This document shows, piece after piece, positions 27,993-32,404 of a stretch of DNA of 32,404 nucleotides; position 1 is the first letter of the stretch, and every line of letters begins with the position of its first letter. Position numbers and translations under genes: made by a program. Under the pieces are notes generated by a model. It saw only the letters and a list, made by a program, of their open reading frames with translations, was not told the DNA's origin and made no database searches. The DNA comes from CAVTJX01 sp963735175. GTDB lineage: Bacteria > Electryoneota > RPQS01. Location: positions 1 through 32,404 of the forward strand of contig CAVTJX010000013.1 in assembly GCA_963735175.1 (NCBI GenBank), given 5' to 3'.

Positions 27993-29212
27993 CAGTCGGC
28001 GGGGATAAGTCTCACAAAGAACCGCTTCCCCACCTTCAGCAGCCGCGGCTGCGCGACCGTCACCCGCGCCATCACATCCGCAACTTTTTCGCCGTCGAGC
28101 TGCACGCCGCCGCCCTCAATCAGTCGCCGCGCTTCGGAATTCGACTTCGCCCCCCCCGAGTCCACGATCAGCTTCGCCAGCGGAATCTCGCCGTTTTCCG
28201 GCACCCGGTACTTTGCCACATCCTCCGGCACTTCCTTCTTGGCAAACAGCCTGTCGAACTCCGCCTCCGCTTGCTCCGCGGCCTCGCGCGAGTGATAGAG
28301 AGCTACCAGTTCCCGCGCCAGCTTCCGTTTCGCGTCGCGCGGATTCATCCGTCCCGCGATCATCTCCGCGCCCACGGCTTTAATCTCCTCCGTCGGCACT
28401 TCCGTCGCCAGCGTCAGATAGGGCACAATCATCGTGTCGGGAATTGACAGCGTCTTGCCGTAAATTTCCTGCGCCGGTTCGTGGATGCCGATGTAGTTCC
28501 CCAGCGACTTCGACATCTTGTCCACGCCATCCGTCCCCGGCAGCAACGGCAGCATCAGGCACACCTGCGGCTTCAGCCCGAACTTCTCCTGCAGCGTGCG
28601 CCCTAAAAGCAGATTGAACTTCTGGTCCGTCCCCCCCAGTTCCACGTCGGACTTCAGCGCCACCGAATCGTACGCCTGCAACAGTGGGTACATGAACTCC
28701 AGAATCGAAATCGGCTGATTAGCCTGATAACGCTTGTCGAAATCGTCCCGCTCCAGCATCTGCGCCACCGTCGCATACGACGTCAGGCGGATAAAATCAT
28801 ACGGCGAGAGCGTTCCCAGCCACTCCGAATTGAAGCGGATCTGCGTCTTTTCGGGATCGAGAATCTTGAACACCTGCTCGCGATACGTTTCCGCGTTCCG
28901 CTGAATATCCTCCTCCGTCATCGCCGGGCGCGTCTTCGAGCGGCCCGTCGGATCCCCCACACGTCCCGTAAAATCTCCGATCAAAAACACCACCGTGTGT
29001 CCCAGATCCTGAAACTGTTTCAGCTTGCGGATCGAAACGGTATGGCCGATATGCAAATCCGGCGCGGTCGGATCAAAGCCTTCTTTCACGATGAGCGGCG
29101 CGCCGGTTTTCACCGACCGCGCCAGCTTGCGTTCGAGGTCTTCGACCTGGATCACTTCCTCCGCGCCCCGCAGGAGGAGATCAAGTTGTTCTTTGACAGG
29201 CGGAAAATTCAC
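27992..29212 (-). CDS. tyrS: Tyrosyl-tRNA synthetase
   Basis: 406 residues, intact. Class I signatures: DLHIGHTVSIRKLKQFQDLG and the KMSKS loop in GVDKMSKSLGNYIG. ELGGTDQKFNLLLGR is the tyrosine-pocket strand of the shorter TyrZ-like group. The C-terminal S4 domain reads SEARRLIEGGGVQLDGEKV. GTG start at 29212, four bases past the smpB stop. Its TGA overlaps the ATG of the polyprenyl synthase gene. Confidence 0.95.
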   Translation of the reverse strand: MNFPPVKEQLDLLLRGAEEVIQVEDLERKLARSVKTGAPLIVKEGFDPTAPDLHIGHTVSIRKLKQFQDLGHTVVFLIGDFTGRVGDPTGRSKTRPAMTEEDIQRNAETYREQVFKILDPEKTQIRFNSEWLGTLSPYDFIRLTSYATVAQMLERDDFDKRYQANQPISILEFMYPLLQAYDSVALKSDVELGGTDQKFNLLLGRTLQEKFGLKPQVCLMLPLLPGTDGVDKMSKSLGNYIGIHEPAQEIYGKTLSIPDTMIVPYLTLATEVPTEEIKAVGAEMIAGRMNPRDAKRKLARELVALYHSREAAEQAEAEFDRLFAKKEVPEDVAKYRVPENGEIPLAKLIVDSGGAKSNSEARRLIEGGGVQLDGEKVADVMARVTVAQPRLLKVGKRFFVRLIPAD

Positions 29213-29216
29213 AGCG

Positions 29217-29693
29217 TCACCGGTTAGTCTTCAGGCGGCTCTTCATTTCGCGGTCGATCTCGCGGCTTATCCGCGCCTCTTCCTTTTGCCGTCGCTTGTC
29301 ATACATTTTCTTACCCTGCGCCACGGCGATCTCCACTTTCAGGTACGGCCCCTTAAAGTAAAGCGTCAGCGGAATCACCGTGTTGCCCTTCTCCTCAATC
29401 TGCCGCTTCAGCTTGCGCAGTTCCTCGGAATGCAGCAGCAGTTTCCGCCGCCGCCGCTCCTCATGCTCAGTATAGCCCCGGTCGCGGTAGGCGTTGATGC
29501 TGAGGTTATAGAGAAACAGCTCCCCATTCTCGAAGGCCGCGTAAGAATCCACCAGCCCCACATGACCCGCCCGCACGGACTTGACTTCCGTGCCGAACAA
29601 GGCGATGCCAGCCTCGAAGCGCTGGAGGATAAAGTAGTCATGCCAGGCCTTGCGGTTCTTGGCGACCAGCTTAGAGGGGTCTTTCTCTTCCAT
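29217..29693 (-). CDS. smpB: SsrA-binding protein SmpB
   Basis: Binds tmRNA and delivers it to stalled ribosomes. 158 residues, intact: KLVAKNRKAWHDYFILQRFE, GTEVKSVRAGHVGLVDSYA, then IPLTLYFKGPYLKVEIAVAQ and GKKMYDKRRQKEEA, followed by the basic tail ending SRLKTNR. The ATG at 29693 matches the family start. No Shine-Dalgarno is visible, and a promoter at 29702-29730 would place the RNA start almost at the ATG. The ssrA gene is not found in the window. Confidence 0.95.
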   Translation of the reverse strand: MEEKDPSKLVAKNRKAWHDYFILQRFEAGIALFGTEVKSVRAGHVGLVDSYAAFENGELFLYNLSINAYRDRGYTEHEERRRRKLLLHSEELRKLKRQIEEKGNTVIPLTLYFKGPYLKVEIAVAQGKKMYDKRRQKEEARISREIDREMKSRLKTNR

Positions 29694-29701
29694 GAATAAG
29701 G

Positions 29702-29730
29702 AAATTAAGTGGTTTTTCCCGGAAATGCAA
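29702..29730 (-). promoter_or_regulatory. Candidate promoter of the smpB operon (possibly leaderless)
   Basis: Minus strand: TTGCAT (29730-29725), a 17-base spacer, TAATTT (29707-29702). Only 8 bases lie between the -10 box and the smpB ATG, so transcription would begin at or next to the start codon. Confidence 0.5.
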
Positions 29731-29780
29731 GCTCCGCCGGAGAATGCCCAAAGAATCGCCCTTGACAAAGACCACTTAAT
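29704..29780. repeat. Inverted repeat in the smpB/tRNA-Leu divergent promoter region
   Basis: ATTAAGTGGT (29704-29713) and ACCACTTAAT (29771-29780) are perfect reverse complements. The similarity extends to about 17 bases with two mismatches. Each copy falls between the -35 and -10 boxes of one of the two divergent promoters. Confidence 0.6.
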
Positions 29781-29790
29781 CTCGTAAATT
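29762..29790 (+). promoter_or_regulatory. Promoter of tRNA-Leu
   Basis: TTGACA (29762-29767), a 17-base spacer, TAAATT (29785-29790), 13 bases before the mature tRNA. A TATAAT at 29790-29795 overlaps but would give a 22-base spacer. Confidence 0.7.
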
Positions 29791-29803
29791 ATAATTCTTC
29801 GAT

Positions 29804-29890
29804 GCTGGAGTGGTGGAATTGGTAGACTCGCTAGGTTCAGGACCTAGTGCTCGCAAGGGCGTGCGGGTTCGAGTCCCGCCTCCAGCACCA
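29804..29890 (+). tRNA. tRNA-Leu (anticodon CAG), CCA encoded
   Basis: Acceptor GCTGGAG (29804-29810) pairs with CTCCAGC (29880-29886), followed by A and CCA (29888-29890). The anticodon stem CTAGG/CCTAG encloses loop TTCAGGA, giving anticodon CAG. A long variable arm (TGCTCGCAAGGGCGT) marks a type II tRNA. The T loop is in GCGGGTTCGAGTCCCGC. The D-arm GGTGGAATTGGTAGAC is typical of bacterial tRNA-Leu. Confidence 0.97.
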
Positions 29891-29894
29891 ATGG

Positions 29895-29930
29895 AAACAA
29901 GCATTTGACTTTGTCGAGTGCTTGTTTTTT
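29895..29930 (+). terminator. Rho-independent terminator after tRNA-Leu
   Basis: AAACAAGCA (29895-29903) pairs with TGCTTGTTT (29919-29927), with T continuing to 29930, five bases past the CCA end. Confidence 0.85.
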
Positions 29931-30000
29931 ATGAGTATCCGGGAGGATTGCTCAATCTGTGCTGATTTTTGACTCAGCCTGCCGTATTCACGGGTAGTTC

Positions 30001-30038
30001 AAACGCCGACCTGTTCACTCCGGGTCGGCGTTTTTTTT
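30001..30038 (+). terminator. Second strong terminator, no gene in front
   Basis: AAACGCCGACC (30001-30011) pairs perfectly with GGTCGGCGTTT (30023-30033), with a T run 30031-30038. The 70 bases between it and the tRNA terminator (29931-30000) hold no recognisable gene. It may be a backup terminator or the end of a short RNA. It also separates the convergent methyltransferase gene that ends at 30063. Confidence 0.85.
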
Positions 30039-30062
30039 CTGCCCGGTTCTGGGTTCTGTTTC

Positions 30063-30728
30063 TTATGATGTCTTCCGGCCGATCACGAAAATCCGCTTGC
30101 AGGAAATCTCCCCGGCATACGGTTCGCGCATCGTGGACGATATGACCTGTAAGCCACTGGACTGCAAATAGTGGTCAATCTCACCGCGTTTGAACTCGAC
30201 AAAGTACGGCTCCGTATCGCTCCCCAGCGGGTCAGCGACACAACCCTCCCTGTCGCCTTCTTTGACCGTAACGAGTAGCAGTCCGCCCGGCTTCAGCACG
30301 CGGCCGCATTCCGTAAACAGGCGAGGCTGGTCTTGTTTCGGAGTGTAGAGCATCGAGTAATACGCGACCACGCCGTCAAACGCGCCATCCGCAAACCCCT
30401 GTGCGGTCATGTCCATCACAGTCAGAGGATGGCTTGACTGAGACTGCCGCTGCAGTTGCAGACAGGCGAGTGACAAGTCCATCCCGACCACGCGCAATCC
30501 GTGCCTGCGCAACAAATCGGCAACGTGGGGGCACGGCCCACAGCCCGCATCCAGGACACGGGCCCCGGCTCCCAGCAGCGAAGCGAAGCGCGCCAGCACT
30601 TCGCGGTCGTATGGCTTGCCCTCCAGTTCGTTCTGAAAAAGTACGTGATAGCGGCTGGCCATTCGGTCATAGTATTCCCGTGTCCTCCGCGTCACGGTTG
30701 ACAAAGTGGCATTCGATAGCTCGATCAT
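30063..30728 (-). CDS. Class I SAM-dependent methyltransferase
   Basis: 221 residues, intact. Motif I is RVLDAGCGPCPHVADLLRRHG, then VVGMDLSLACLQLQR (acidic loop), DGAFDGVVAYYSMLYTP (motif II region) and VLKPGGLLLVTVKEGDREG. This matches Methyltransf_11/25-type small-molecule or protein methyltransferases; the substrate is unknown. GGGA lies 5 bases before the ATG. It stands alone between the terminator at 30001 and a truncated tRNA. Confidence 0.85.
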   Translation of the reverse strand: MIELSNATLSTVTRRTREYYDRMASRYHVLFQNELEGKPYDREVLARFASLLGAGARVLDAGCGPCPHVADLLRRHGLRVVGMDLSLACLQLQRQSQSSHPLTVMDMTAQGFADGAFDGVVAYYSMLYTPKQDQPRLFTECGRVLKPGGLLLVTVKEGDREGCVADPLGSDTEPYFVEFKRGEIDHYLQSSGLQVISSTMREPYAGEISCKRIFVIGRKTS

Positions 30729-30799
30729 CGTCCCGTTTCCCTTCCACGCAATGCGAAAGCCGAAGCGTTAAACACCGCTCCGGCCGTATCTTACAAACG

Positions 30800-30844
30800 T
30801 GCGCCCACCGCGACTCGAACGCGGAACCCCGAGCTTAGAAGGCT
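30800..30844 (-). pseudogene. 3' half of a tRNA-Arg (anticodon TCT)
   Basis: On the minus strand: an anticodon loop CTTCTAA (30841-30835, anticodon TCT), a 5-base variable loop GGGTT, a perfect T arm CCGCG/CGCGG around TTCGAGT (30824-30808), and a 3' acceptor strand TGGGCGC plus discriminator A (30807-30800). The 5' acceptor strand (GCGCCCA), D arm and most of the 5' anticodon strand are absent upstream. CCA is not encoded. It is a remnant, as left by integration into a tRNA gene or by rearrangement. Confidence 0.75.
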
Positions 30845-30920
30845 TACTGTAAATATTGTGTATTTGATGGTTACAACGTCTGGTCGAAAGGCGGTAGAAA
30901 TTCCGCGAGAAATAGAGAGG

Positions 30921-30952
30921 CAACTGGCTCCTCGTCGCTGAGGAGCCAGTTG
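30921..30952 (-). terminator. Hairpin downstream of the sorting-domain protein gene
   Basis: CAACTGGCTCCTC (30921-30933) and GAGGAGCCAGTTG (30940-30952) form a perfect 13-bp stem with a 6-base loop, 20 bases past the stop on the minus strand. Only a pyrimidine-rich stretch (CCTCTCTATTTC) follows, so termination may be weak. Confidence 0.6.
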
Positions 30953-30972
30953 TCGGTTAGGGTAGATAGGGG

Positions 30973-32404
30973 CTATTTCATGAGCAGCATCTTCTTCGTG
31001 TTGGTGAAGTCGCCTGTCTTCAGTTGGTAGATGTACATGCCGGTGGATACCGACATCCCGCCAGCATTCTTCCCGTCCCACTGGACCGTATAGGCCCCTG
31101 CCGGACGGGCTTCGTTCACCAGCGTCGTTACAAGCTGGCCCAGCGTGTTGAAGATCTTCAGTTCCACCTGCACCTTCGCTGGCAGATCGAAGCGGATCTC
31201 CGTCGCCGGATTAAACGGATTCGGATAGTTCTGGTAGAGGGCATACTTCGTGGGGAGTACCGCAGGGGCGGCAGCCCGGCCACCGTTTGCGCCCTTCATC
31301 GCTGTTAGAAGTTGATGCTGTAGTCTCAATCCTTCGGGGACGGAACGGACCTTCAGCGGGGACGGCACGGCATCCGCGTCGAGTCCGCCACCGCTCGTCT
31401 GGAAACCGGACCGCAACTGCACGCCGACCAGATCCAGCGCCACCAGCAGCGAGTCACGACGCGTCAAGCCGCTACTCAGCAAACCAGCGCACAAGGCGGC
31501 GGCGGCAGGGTATTCGGCGCGATCCATACGGTAAGCGGAGAGTAACCGTTGGCCGTATACGCGTGCCGCGTAGGCATTATTCTCGGCGGCGATGAGTGAA
31601 TTGATCAGCCCCGGAATCCATGCCTCTGCTACAAGATGCCGCTGCGTGCCAACCGCGTGCGCCATCGCCTGCCACCGCAATCCGCGCAGCGTTGTCGTCC
31701 GCGCGAGGGTGCCAAAGAGCCCCTGCGCCACGCTGTAGTTCCCGAGGCGCTCGGCATCAACGGCCTGACGGAACAGCGCCGAGTCCGTGTTTGCTTCATC
31801 CAGACCGCCACCGGCCAGGGCGTCGCCACCGCGACCGGCGCCCGTCGCTCGCGCTGTGCCGCATACGCCCCACGGATCGGTCTCGTACACGGCAAAGTCG
31901 AAGGCATAGGGGTCGATGGGATAGAAGTTGTCTACCGTCGGCGTCGGATCCCAGTACTGTTTCCACGCCGGGTACGTCCAGGACGGCCAGTCGTCCCAAC
32001 GGATGAAGATCCCGTATTCGTCTACATGAAACCAGTCATTTTCGCCGCCGCCGTCCTGCGTGAGCGTGATCACCGGCAGCGGAGCGTCGCCGTACATCCG
32101 CAGCAGGCTGGCCGTGATGTCTGCATCTTCCCGGAACACATTGCTGGCCGGTTCCGATTCCCAACCGAAGATGGGAGCGGTTCCCGCGAGGGCGTCGATT
32201 GCTGTTCCGGCGGGGGAGCGATGTTCTCGAAAGTGCAGCAGGTAAACAACGGCGTCGTCGCCGTGCCCTGCAACACGACGCCGTAATCCGTGGGTCGGTC
32301 GATGTTGTCCTTGGTCGCGAACGTGCAGTTGTGGAAGCTGCCGGTAACGTCTTCGATCAGGCTATTCATGGAGTTGCAGTCGCGGACCGTAAGCGCTTCC
32401 ACGT
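30973..32404 (-). CDS. Secreted protein with beta-helix-like front and type IX C-terminal sorting domain, 5'-truncated
   Basis: The 5' end lies beyond the window. The first visible part (32402 to about 32210) has short strand repeats (NCTFATKDN, CTFENIAPP) like a right-handed parallel beta-helix. One base is missing near 32210, in a C run; correction gives IAPPAGTAIDALAG and then a region rich in Trp and Asp (WDDWPSWTYPAWKQYW). A helical middle part follows (AQGLFGTLARTTTLRGLRWQ). The last 90 residues are a type IX sorting domain: YALYQNYPNPFNPATEIRFD, LKIFNTLGQLVTTLV, GMYIYQLKTGDF and KKMLLMK at the end. It is exported and anchored or released by the type IX system. Function is otherwise unknown. 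Confidence 0.85.

Noticed and set aside
29891..30062. tmRNA (ssrA) next to smpB
   Set aside because: No alanyl-tRNA-like ends or tag-coding segment could be found in this stretch.
1..32404. Broken genes as true pseudogenes in a decaying genome
   Set aside because: Breaks hit conserved enzymes at about one per kilobase while homology continues perfectly in the next frame with no further decay. This is typical of consensus errors.

Overview
The window is GC-rich DNA from a Gram-negative bacterium, most likely an uncultured lineage of the FCB superphylum (Fibrobacterota-Chlorobiota-Bacteroidota and related candidate phyla). The evidence is a C25 (gingipain-family) peptidase at the left end, a type IX secretion C-terminal sorting domain (YQNYPNPFNPAT motif) at the right end, and lipopolysaccharide genes (Kdo transferase, heptosyltransferase-like GT9 enzymes). 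No phage, IS, CRISPR or plasmid genes were found. A closer taxonomic call cannot be made from the sequence alone.

Layout. (1) 1-4566 (+): a secreted multidomain C25 peptidase, followed by a terminator and a pair of REP-like hairpins. (2) 8159-4758 (-): an operon of HMG-CoA synthase, BioY, thiolase and a DUF35 OB-fold protein. This is the gene trio of the archaeal-type acetoacetyl-CoA thiolase/HMG-CoA synthase complex, with a biotin transporter subunit inserted. (3) 11642-8422 (-): an RlmI-type rRNA methyltransferase, an A+T-rich octamer palindrome, and a DPP III-like (M49) peptidase with a five-residue zinc motif. (4) 11767-14436 (+): an uncharacterised P-loop protein, a methyltransferase and DusB. 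(5) 16383-14448 (-): a 5'-nucleotidase-like phosphatase overlapping arsenate reductase. (6) 16488-22249 (+): six glycosyltransferase genes (GT4, GT2, GT9, GT9, GT2, GT2) with mostly overlapping stops and starts, an LPS core or surface-glycan cluster. (7) 29693-22282 (-): smpB, tyrS, polyprenyl diphosphate synthase, apbE, GT9, waaA, and two ECF-type ATPases, tightly packed with several 1-4 nt overlaps. (8) 29804-32404: tRNA-Leu(CAG), two terminators, a methyltransferase, a 3' half of a tRNA-Arg, and a secreted protein with a type IX sorting signal, cut by the window edge.

Functionally, the HMG-CoA module and the polyprenyl synthase fit isoprenoid supply. The GT cluster, WaaA and the GT9 upstream of it fit LPS core assembly. 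The C25 protein and the sorting-domain protein fit type IX export.

A caveat applies throughout: about thirty single-base frameshifts break otherwise well-conserved genes, including essential ones, so most are probably consensus errors. They are not random. At least sixteen lie directly 3' of a CTC trinucleotide (5' of GAG on the other strand), which points to a context-specific error, perhaps caused by base modification. Broken genes are given as single CDS spans, with the frameshift positions stated.
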